DNA from: Polytrichum commune
Lineage: Eukaryota > Streptophyta > Polytrichopsida > Polytrichales > Polytrichaceae
Direction: 5' to 3'
Length of the DNA stretch: 64,000 nt
Assembly (NCBI GenBank): GCA_950295325.1
Contig: OX485803.1
Span: forward strand, 15,250,001 to 15,314,000
A model generated the notes under the pieces. That model was not told the origin of the DNA and did no database searches. It saw nothing but the letters and a program-made list of their open reading frames with translations. The translations under genes and the position numbers were made by a program. Each line of letters starts with the position of its first letter. The stretch's first letter is position 1. Positions 49,067 to 58,893 of this stretch are shown in pieces.

Positions 49067-50488
49067 ATGTTTTCAAGGATTTTTTTTTGTTGTTGTGGTG
49101 ATGTTTGGTTATATTATCTAGTGTTTTGGGTTGTGGGTTTAGGGAAGGGGTCTTGTAAGGGTAGTGGAATGGACACACATGACAAGATGTGGGCACTTAT
49201 TTCATCATTTTTTCTTTTTAATGGAGTGACATTACGGTGTATGTCAAGGAAAAGAAAGAGAGTTCCTTTGGAAAGTTCTTCAATTTTGGAAGAACGTCCT
49301 TTCGTGGTGAGGGTATTCCCAATTATTATAGCCATTCTCTCATTGTTTGAGCCGCAACCTGGACGTGTGTGGTGGAAGGAGCCTCGACAATCAACACAAT
49401 GGGACATCATTGAAGGCTTGGTATGACACACTTCATCAGAGATAAGAGATAGAAAATACCTAGAAGCATATCGTATGTCTTATGCATCTTTTATGTATTT
49501 GGTCTCCGAGCTTGAGCCTTATTTGCAATCTACTTCTATTCACTTTGTACGTGCTCCTTTAGAAATTAGAAAAGTTGTCGGTATAGTGTTATACCGTCTT
49601 GCTCATGGAATCACTGCAGAAATTATAGCGGATAGATTTAATGTAGGTGCTTCAACAGTACGTAAGTATATGAGAATTGTTTTGGATGCTTTAGTATCTA
49701 GAGACAAGTTATTTGGGAAGTATATTTCGGTGCCTTCAGGTGCTCGTTTAGATAGGATTATAGCAGGGTATGTTCATAGTTGTGGATTACCGAATGTGTG
49801 CGGGAGTATAGATGGAAGTCACATTCCTCTTCAACGAAGGCCCGACAAACGTCAAACTGATGTAGTGGCAGATTTCTGGTGTAGAAGAAAATTTTTTAGC
49901 TCCATAGTTCTACAAGCTGTTTGTGACATGAACAAGGTGTTCTGGAATGTATATTGTTCGGCACCTGGTGGAACTGCGGATGGAGGTCAATTTAAGATCT
50001 CACAGATCTATGAGCAGATTCGACAAAGAAAACTATTGGCTACACCAGTTGTCATCGTAGATGGAACACATATCAAGTTTTTTTTACTAGGTGATACAGG
50101 GTATCCTAGCAGAACCTACTTGCTTCGAAATTACAAACCGGCAGATGGAGATGTAGACAAAATAAGGTTTGATAGACAAATAAACGGTGGTAGAGTAAGC
50201 ATTGAGAATGCTTTTGGATTATTAAAAATGCGATGGCGCATTCTGAATTCTGTAAATTCTAGGGTAGATATTGCACCGTCTATAGTTGTAGGTTGTTGTG
50301 TTCCACACAACTTTTTCCAGCTCATGAAGGAACCACTTCTGAGAACGGATTTGGTTCCACTACACATGGTGAGAGGCCGACGACCAATTATTAGAAAAGG
50401 TCGTGCAGCTAAAGAGGCTGGAGAAATGATGCGTGATGTTTTGTTCAATAATTGGTTGAATGTGCAAGAGAATGCACCAACCTCTTGA
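49067..50488 (+). CDS. Harbinger transposase (HARBI1-like, DDE), interrupted by an in-frame TGA
   Basis: The frame runs from ATG 49,067 (or more likely ATG 49,169) to TGA at 49,424-49,426, then continues in the same frame through HTSSEIRDRKYLEAYRMSYASF to TAG/TGA at 50,488. From ATG 49,475 the intact part is 337 residues. It contains the nuclease triad D113 (SIDGSHIPL), D207 (LLGDTGYPSR) and E244 (VSIENAFGLLKMRWR), plus NVGASTVRKY and CCVPHN, all expected of HARBI1-like enzymes. The stretch before the TGA (PGRVWWKEPRQSTQWDI) also looks like the family's N-terminal region. The TGA is therefore probably a disabling mutation unless start at 49,475 or readthrough suffices. The only intron that could remove it would be about 43 nt, too short for a plant intron. 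Confidence 0.85.
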
Positions 50489-50568
50489 ACTGTTTGAAAC
50501 TTGATTAATATGAGCATTTTTTGTAACAATTTAGACAAATTCTTTGAATGACATATCATTGGTAGTGC

Positions 50569-51714
50569 TCAATACCACATATTATATTTGTATGTATGAA
50601 GACAAAATATATATATAAGAATATAATCTTGAATAACAATAACTATAGATGTAAAAACAAACTTACAAATGAAACATTGCCAATGACACCAAACTATCAT
50701 GGTGTTCGAATTCCGCACACTACGGAGGTTGTTGCTAAACAACTCTGCAATCTTGAGTTGTATCGCAGCAGCTTGACGCTGAGCCGCCATATCAAGTCGC
50801 CTTGTCTCCATCTTCATGTCCATCTGCTTCGTTGCAATGGCCTTATTGGTTTCCATTTGGATATTGTGCATCCGTTCTTGGGCCTCCATCTTGTGTCGTT
50901 CCACTTTGAAAGAACCTTCAGCAAACTTAATGATTGCATCTGCCATATATGCTGCATTCCCAATGAGTGCATGTTTACGAGAATTTGGTTTCCCATCCAC
51001 CCCTGGCTTCATGCATGAAGCGGTCTTGGGAGAAACATTCTTCTCCGAGGCAACTGTTGTGGGAGTACTAAAAGAGTGCTCTCCACTAGCGGTAGACATT
51101 GGCGTCTTAGGAATTCCCCCTTCTTCCAAAACAACAGTATCCTCTTCATATTCTGACAATAACACACTAGTTCCCATATCCACCCCACCAAGAACTCCTT
51201 CTCCTTTTGCTAATCCAGTGAGTATCTCGGACATTCGCTCAAACCACTGCCACGAAGATCCTTCTCCACCTGTGGCCTCCTCTGGAGATTTCTTTTGAAG
51301 TCTCCATTCAGCCTTGAGCTTCTCAATCTTCCCCTTGATATGCTCTTCCTTACGACGCACAGCTAGTGGCATTTGTCTATGGTGCTCAGTACGTATGTGT
51401 GTCTAGTGTTTAGGTTTTAGATTACCTTTGTCTATGCGAATCCACTCCTCTTGATACAAGTCCAAAATGTTGTTGATGGCATCGTCGCTCCACCGCCCGC
51501 CAACGGTAGCTTCGTCATCTACCAATGTAGAAGCAACAACAACCTTCTTTTTTTGCACCCTCTTTGGTTTAGAATTGGGTTGTATACGTCGTGGTTTCGG
51601 AGTTGTCACTGAAACCACTGGAGGAACTGGTTCGATCCGCTCCACGTGTGCTACGTTAGCACTACTTCCTTCCATCATAAACTCCATGAATGACCCTGGC
51701 AATTCATCCCCCAT
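50569..51714 (-). CDS. Myb/SANT-like DNA-binding protein of the Harbinger transposon
   Basis: Exon 1 is 51,714-51,426 and exon 2 is 51,362-50,569, separated by a 63-nt intron (gtaatc..ctag) that keeps phase, giving about 360 residues. A basic stretch KPKRVQKKK (49-57) could be a nuclear signal. GGRWSDDAINNILDLYQEEW (72-91) starts a SANT/trihelix-like domain, continued in exon 2 by AVRRKEEHIKGKIEKLKAEW and SSWQWFERMSEIL. A coiled, Met/Lys-rich region (KMEAQERMHNIQMETNKAI, MDMKMETRRLDMAAQRQAA) follows. In Harbinger elements this protein helps bring the transposase to the nucleus and to the element ends. It is convergent with the transposase. The final 30 or so hydrophobic residues may be read-through of a missed splice. 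Confidence 0.75.
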
Positions 51715-52490
51715 CTAACAACAAAACTCTTACTATGAACCCTAAGATTCGAAAAATCCACAAAATTGAAACCTCAAAATGTGAAGAAATCTTATCCTAG
51801 ACAAAAGGCATGATGAGTACAATCTATTTGTCATGAACATATAAGCATAAACTAGATCTTGAGAACTTCCACATCGAAAAAAAAAATTGAATAAACTCAA
51901 AAACTCACCTTGTGGGAAGCGAAAGAACTTGGCTGCAAAAATGAGAGCTCTCGGCCCCTGGAATCTGCAGAGAAACACAGAGGGGCAGCAAAAATTTTTT
52001 TTTACTTGCCCGTTGAATTTGTCCCGGAGTGGCTGCCCGCACCCTGGGCAGTGGATGTGACGCGCCTCCTGCCCAGGCAGCTCGCGCGAGGCCTCCCTCC
52101 CGAGCCCCCAAAGAAGCGCCGCTTCTCTGTGCAGGGGGACGGGGGCGCAGCCTGGGCGGAGGATATTTGCTTCATGTGCGAGGGTCAATAGTCTCTCATA
52201 AAGACCACTCCGTATGACTCACACACGAAGCAAATCCCTGACATACAAATAAAAGACAAACTTCAAGGTAAGGAATGTTGGTTAAGGGAAGTGTTTAGGT
52301 TAATTGTAGCCGCCATAAATGAAATTAGGAAAATCATCCATAAATTATAGGAATGACTTGGATGATTGTCTATTTAAATTACTTTTTGAATCTACCCAAT
52401 GTTAGAATATTATTGTTTGGGCTCCCTAACTTACTTTTGCACTTTAATTAATTATTAAGCAAAAAGATGCCCAAGCTTCTAGAGAGCTAC

Positions 52491-54374
52491 GGTATACATG
52501 TTGTGGCTAGGACGCATGAGTAGGGTTACTAAAAATAATCATTTGAGTGTCATCTCTTCTAGGCCCTCTGATCATGGAGATCTACAACTTAGCTTGATTA
52601 TAGAGGAAGGTGAGGATTATGCTCTATAGAAGTCATATTTAAAATATATTCATCAACAATACTTGGCATGTATAAGTAGTGGAGGTATACTTTACTCCAA
52701 TAGCCAATCGGGCTAATTGTATGCAAAATAGGACCTAACAATACTAACCTACTTTTCAACCCCCTTTGCTACTTTGTATGGGAAATTGTTTTGTTCCATG
52801 GGTTCCCAACTCTTGGCAACTCTTGGCTGTGTATACATGTTGTAAAAAAACTTATAGCATCCAAGAATACATGGTGTATTAAAACATGTATTACCTAACA
52901 ATACCAACTCAATTTTGAACAAGCACAAACGCTACATAGAAATTTGTAATTGATAAACATACCAACCTAAACTCACTAGACTAATACAATTGTGGTGTCA
53001 TGTCAACGAAGAACAAAAATTATAAGGGGTCTCAAGGTTTATTCCTCTCAACTTATGTGGCTATGCATGTCACAATGGCTTTGGACTCACCACGCATAAG
53101 ATGATAAGTGTTGAGTTTGAAACCATTTAGGAACAAGTTTGCACCCAAGCCATGTGGCCAAGGAATACTTTGTCCACCCCCCTCTCCCCTTCTTCCTTTT
53201 TAAGGAACTTTTATGATCCTAGGGTACCCATATTTTGGTTTGGGCTTAGTCAAAGGGTGGCCCGGACCCATTCAAAGGTGGGTCACACTTGTTTTCAAAT
53301 CAAACCTTTTGTATCCATTGTACGCAAGGAGCCTTGCTACATGTTGTAGCAATAAGGTATGTAGGTATTACTTGGTTCAGTTTTTTCATATTCTCCAACT
53401 TCTGCCGATTAGATTTACCCAACAAAACTTGTGTTGCCTTCACAAATTTACAATGAAACATCTGCAAAAGCCAATCCTCTCTTATTTAGTTATGGCTATC
53501 GAAAGTGCATGTTTGTTGATGTTGCAACTAGATACAGAGTTCCTCCCAATTGTGTTTATTATCGAGTGTAGAGTAACTATTAACATTTGAAGACGTAATC
53601 CAATCTCTTTTAAACATATGCCTTTATGGTGTTTATTTTTTGATCCTCATTGTACCACATACCAATCAAATTTATGGGTCCAATTAAGAAAACAAGCCAC
53701 TTAAGACCCATTAACCTTACACCCTTGTTGCAAGATTGACAAGGGTTTGCACAAGAAAACCTTGCCATAACCTGTAGCAGGACGACACATGTACAATATC
53801 AAGCGTAACACTCACCAAATCGCAGGGGTCACTTGTTTATATTCGTCGTGCTCATTTCCATTGCAGACACGACATGGGAACAAGATCAGAGATGGTGAGT
53901 GTTAACGAAGGGGGTAGCATTTAAGTTAGTAGGAACTCTCATTAAAACCATGAATTCTCATCATGGGTTAGTGCTCGCAAACCCCAAAAAGAAAAACGCC
54001 ATGAATTTATGCAAAATAAAAGAACACATTTGTCACCTTGAATTGGTCATGGAATTAAAATACATCACACAAGGTATGTTCTAGATAAGGAACCACAGTA
54101 GGCACAAGTAAAGTGTTCAGATCATTGCAAGAGATTACCTTGGTGTTACTCCCTAAACCAGTGTAAAACATGAAACATTCCATATCCTTGATTCATTTAT
54201 ATACATTAAAAATACATCCTCATCATATTAACAATGAGATTGACAAATCCCACATTGGTCCCAATTACAACCAACACATACAAAGGTGAAGTGGCTCCAG
54301 GAAACTCCATTGATTAAACACCATTTTGTCACCTTGGTGTAACAAGCAATTGCAGGAACAAAAGATCTATAGAT
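52491..54374. other. Repeat-bearing spacer downstream of LTO1
   Basis: About 52,737-52,830 resembles 48,610-48,700. About 53,330-53,700 is a third copy of the repeat seen at 20,040 and 47,500. The LTO1 3' untranslated region must lie in the last few hundred bases. Short open frames have no domain features. Confidence 0.5.
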
Positions 54375-57300
54375 TTACTCGGTGAGTTTACTGGATTCAA
54401 GGCCTGAGAGCTCAGCCAGCTTTGCAAAGTCCTGCTCTCCTGAGTATTGCTGCAAGCGCAAAGTGAATCAAAACGTATAGTTAATCAGCAAGTTTATATA
54501 TGTGAATGTTACATATCCTACAGCATAAAAAGAAGTTCTCGATAAGAAAAGAAATAACATACTCGGTCCTGAAGGAGAAAGGATTGAATCTACTGTTCAT
54601 TTCTACCTCAGCTCCTTGAGTGTATAATAACCAGAGGCCAACAATAATAGAACTGTGACCACAGAATATGTGTCAAAATAGAAACTTTGGTACAAAAGAG
54701 TGTTCGACATAGTAATCAAATATGTTCATTTCATATCTCCTGTCATCCATTCCTTAAGGCCCATCTATCCATGTGAAGGAACAGTTTCTGGCATGAAATT
54801 CACAGCCCATAATAATAATGACATGCAAAACCCTCAAAAGACAATGAAAGAGGTGATAATGCCAGTAAACAAGTGAAGGACCACTGAAGCCTTCTGAAGC
54901 CTTGTGATGGACATGTTTAAACAAACACTAAGAATGCTAGTTGAAAAGACTTGCAGACTGAAGGTTGATAGTAACTTTCAAGTACAAAGTGGATGGAAGA
55001 ATTGTACATACACCACTTTTAAAGTTAAAATACCACACTTTCTCCTTTAGAGACAACCATCTGTACATTAGTGCACTAATGTGATAGTCCGGACCAGCAA
55101 GTTTCGTGATACAAGATTCAGATGTCTGTGTTGGAAGACATCTTATGACTGACAAGCACACACAAAAACTGAATGTTTCCTACCAAAGTAAGTCCACAAA
55201 AGTCATTCACAGGTACATTTCCACAACACCAGCATACCAGAAATTGACATCATTATCAACCTAGTGTGTACCCCAGGATCTCCATCAATCATGCTGTTGA
55301 AATCTGTAAAGTTCACTGCATCCATTCAACAGATACATAGAAGGATGTGTTAATTATCCATACCTGACCGTTGATTATCCAAGTTGGAAATCCTTGGATG
55401 TTTGCGGCATCACACTCCTTTGCAATCTGTACACCTCTTCGGTAGCCCTCAGGGTAGCACTCGACATAATCTACATCCTTCATGGCCTCCTTGCCAAACA
55501 TCTAGAACACATAGGTACACTTCATTAGTTTAACAGATTGTGAGTTTATAAATTTCACACAGATGCTACATAGTTAAAAAAAAATATGACGTGTCATCAA
55601 ACATCATTGATATAGTCTATCAGAAGATGAACCTAACCTTTTGATGAGTTCTATGAAATCACTATGAGATTACCTGTTTCTGCTCAAAGCAGTGTGAGCA
55701 CCAGAATGCCCCGTACATTTTGGCGCCTATTGCCTTCAACTGCTTTGCCAAGGTGATTTCCTTTGAGGTTGACATAGTTGAAACCTCTGGCTCAATAGGA
55801 GGTAAATCAATGTCGCCTGACCTGACTTTCAACATCACATATACCAAAAATCAGCACCAACAGCACTCTCCTCAGCAGTCGACCAACACCTTGATGATGA
55901 CAAAGGCCTTGAATTAAATGTGGTTCACAATGGCTTAAGTGGTTGGGACTCGAGCTTTTCTGTCCACAGTGAGTTACAGATTCATGCAGAAGAATTTGAG
56001 TAAAAGACATGCACTTAGAATACACAAGCTTTGATCAGGCCAACCTGCTTGTTGCAGGAACAATAATCTGCACCATTGAACAATGCTGTAAGGCAAACAT
56101 TGCCAGGAGTATATACCTGGCTATAGCGGGGCCTGTATTACTGAACGCAACTGAAAGAACAACAGCAACGGCCGAGCCAACAGCTACTTGAATGCCAGCT
56201 ACATTGCGGAGATCTTTACTTGAAAAACTCTGCATGTGTCCAGACTTCCCTCTCAGCCCGCCACACCCAGCACACCAATTGCATGGCATGCCCATTTACC
56301 CCTCCCTAAATCAGCTCCCTGTTTCTTTTTGCCTTAACCTACAATGGTTATGCAAATTGTGCCTTTTGCAACTATGGAGTCTGCGCTCAGATTTATTCAA
56401 GTATCATGACCTTTTTTCAAGAAGAACAATGCCACTGGTGTGAATGATGGTGTTGCTTCATCGTCAAGTTCGTCTAACTCTATATGTAATCCCGAAACAG
56501 GCAATGTGAGAATTAGAGGATCCTTGAAGACTACTGACTCCTTGTAAGAGTGAACACCTTGAACGGGCAAAGACAAGTAGTCCCCAAGTTCCCACATGGT
56601 TGACTGAGAATATCTGGTTCCTCTGAATTACCCCACTGTGGTTGGGTGGGCCATGGTGGTAGGGAACATTCTTAAATGAAGTGTTATGAACGTCGCCTAT
56701 CATAGCACTATTCTGGCCTGGGGGGTGGATGGGTTTAACCTTGAAGTTCCCATGGGATCCAGGTTAAGGCTTTGAGGTTTAAGCCACTTTAACCATGAGA
56801 GATAATAATGCAAAGACCAAATAAAAATGAAAGATTTAAACAATTCATGTACCGGAAGTGTTGAAAGGAGAAGGCTGACTGAGAGTAGAGCTGAACCATA
56901 GCAATATGAGCAAGATGCACCATCCAACTTCACGTTCAAAATGTAGATGAAGTAGGAACTTGCAACCGCCATAGCCGTAGTGCTCGCAAGAAGCAGCCAT
57001 CGGATAAACTCTTCCTCCTTGCTTGCACGTTCCTTAGTATTTGTTACCATTCGACCAGCTAAGAGGGTAACTACACCATATGCAGCCACTCCCACAAGAG
57101 ATAGTGGAATTCCTGCAGTGTCACAACTCAAATTTTTAGAATCTACTGCCTACACCACTGAAATGATCAACTACACTAAACATCTGATTTAGTATGGCCC
57201 ACTCTATTCATCATCAACCCACATTAATTGTCTTGCAATCCCTGGGTGGCAACTTAGGTAGGTGGACCTTAATCAGATACTTGTCTCTCTGCACCCACTT

Positions 57301-58871
57301 CTCACAGGATATGAAACACACAATTAGTGCAAGATAATTAATGCATCTAAATCACATCCAAAACATTTTCCTCATAATTTTCTGAGCTAATTGATTGTTT
57401 TATTTATTATCAAAGTGAAGATTCTTGTGCTCATTGAATGGTCATATAGGTGCCCCCAATTATGTTGACTATTGAGCCTAAAATGGTTAACAAATTTTGA
57501 GCAATAGCCCAATCTCCTATTTAGTGTTTGTTCTTGTATCCACACCTAACCACATACAACTCAAATATAGGTGTCCACATTATTGATATGTTGGATAAAC
57601 ATTGGTCTACCTTAGAGAGGGTGCTATATGACAAGTCATTAAGACCACTCTACTCAACATGGCACACCAATTTTGAATGCCACACTAAATCAGATGTTTA
57701 GTGTAGCAAGTTGTGACTGCAAGCAATGATATAAGTTGGTAACCTACCGAAGACGGTGCCATATTCACTGTTGAGGACATCATTGCAACTTGTGCCACCA
57801 AGAGGACAAGAAACAGGTCCACCATTCAGCTTCATCCATGTCAAATAAGCAGTCTCCACCAACCCAACCCCTGCAAGGCCTGTCAACAGCCCATACCGTA
57901 ATTTTGATGGACCATTCATATGAGCAGTTTCTACCCTCTTTACCTCAAGTTTTGGTGGCTCTAAATCACTGCTTGAAGAGACATCTGGGGAGCATTGGTC
58001 GTCATTATTACTATTGGAGAAGGGGGCTTGGGCACGTGATCGGAGGAAGGATGGGGAGACTTGAGTATGTTGATAGTAAGAGCATTCATTGGACCTCCTC
58101 TGCAACACGCAAATGCAACTTAATATCAATTGCAGAGTCAAGCTTTGTAGACGCAGATGATACAGCTAAGGTAGATGTGCCCAATTCAAACACAACAAGA
58201 ATCTGGACAAATTAGTGATATGTGGTTAGATGTGGATCTAAGAACAGATACCAAAAAGACATGTGTTGAAAGGAGATTAGACTAGGTGCTAAAAAAATGC
58301 TAACCATTGTAAACTCAATAGTCAACATGATTGGGGGGACTTATATGACCACTTAATGAGCAGAAGAATCTTCACTTTGATGATTAATAAGATGGTCATA
58401 TGAGCTCCAGAAATTATGAGGCAAATGGCTACAGACTTGATTTGGATTTGCTAACCATCTTGCACTAATTACATGTTTCACATCCTACGAGAAGTGGGTG
58501 CAGAGAGAAAAGTATCCGAATAGCACATGTCTACCATATACATTAATAGCCATCTGCATATATAAAGACTGAACAAGCTACAAAATAGCCAAAATCGTCC
58601 TTACTCATATGACCAGGTACGTCATGTGCAGTTTAGAGTCAATTGCAGAGTGAAGCTTCATATACACAGATAAGACATCTATACATGAAAGGATCAATCA
58701 CTGCTTAACTCATACAATATACAAGAAACGGCGGTTGCTTACCGAAAGAAGTAAGTGATCCCTTGATTTACATAAAGTATGGAGGTATTTGGATTTACTT
58801 ATCGACCGAAAGCTTTCAGTAGTGCATATTACAGTAGCCGAGGAGTGTGCACAGCAATTCATGATCTCCAT
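54375..58871 (-). CDS. LTO1: LTO1: thylakoid VKOR-thioredoxin fusion thiol oxidoreductase
   Basis: Seven coding exons on the minus strand join in phase: 58,871-58,743, 58,099-57,748, 57,112-56,853, 56,229-56,117, 55,821-55,674, 55,501-55,364 and 54,449-54,375, giving 404 residues. The first ~90 residues, rich in Ser/Arg/Lys, look like a chloroplast transit peptide. A VKOR domain (about 108-280) has the loop pair C141/C148 (CPLGGTSCNDVLNS) and the active site C228-S-Y-C231. The thioredoxin-like domain has W-C326-S-H-C329 and a second pair C349/C364, then GFPTWIINGQ. All eight redox cysteines expected of the plant family are present. The Arabidopsis protein is in the thylakoid membrane, forms disulfides in lumenal proteins and is needed for photosystem II assembly. 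A ttacag acceptor at 58,894 shows that the 5' leader is spliced. Two introns carry repeats. Confidence 0.93.
57171..57706. mobile_element. MITE in an LTO1 intron, 536 bp, with 3-bp target duplication
   Basis: The left end is ctacactaaacatctgattt followed by agtatggc. The right end reverse-complemented is ctacactaaacatctgattt followed by agtgtggc, so 27 of 28 bases match. CAA precedes (57,168-57,170) and CAA follows (57,707-57,709), a clean 3-bp duplication. It makes up most of the 635-bp intron 57,113-57,747. Its interior includes a minus-strand copy of the 290-bp dispersed repeat. A shortened relative lies at about 61,566-61,733. The 3-bp duplication suits PIF/Harbinger or CACTA elements. 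No coding region is present. Confidence 0.85.
58225..58500 (+). repeat. Dispersed 290-bp repeat in LTO1 intron 1
   Basis: Landmarks are gatccacatc-like sequence in inverse, ccaaaaagacatgtgttga, gactaggtgct, caacatgattgggggga, atatgaccacttaatgagca and gatttgctaaccatcttgca. It is oriented opposite to the copy inside the MITE at 57,171-57,706, from which it lies only 0.6 kb. Confidence 0.65.
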
Positions 58872-58893
58872 GCTTTTTAAATGCAGCAACCAC

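Larger units (their letters stand above)
48730..52490. mobile_element. PIF/Harbinger transposon, about 3.76 kb, with both genes
   Basis: The terminal inverted repeats are gtagctctctagcagcttgg at 48,730-48,749 and, reverse-complemented, gtagctctctagaagcttgg at 52,471-52,490, so 19 of 20 bases match. Inside are a DDE transposase (plus strand) and a Myb/SANT-like protein (minus strand) in convergent orientation, 80 bp apart at their stops. That two-gene composition is diagnostic of the PIF/Harbinger superfamily. The typical 3-bp TWA target duplication is not clean: ATT or TTA precedes the left end and GGTA follows the right. A T run lies near 48,953. A GC-rich patch at 52,017-52,165 sits just inside the right end, upstream of the Myb gene. 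Confidence 0.85.
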
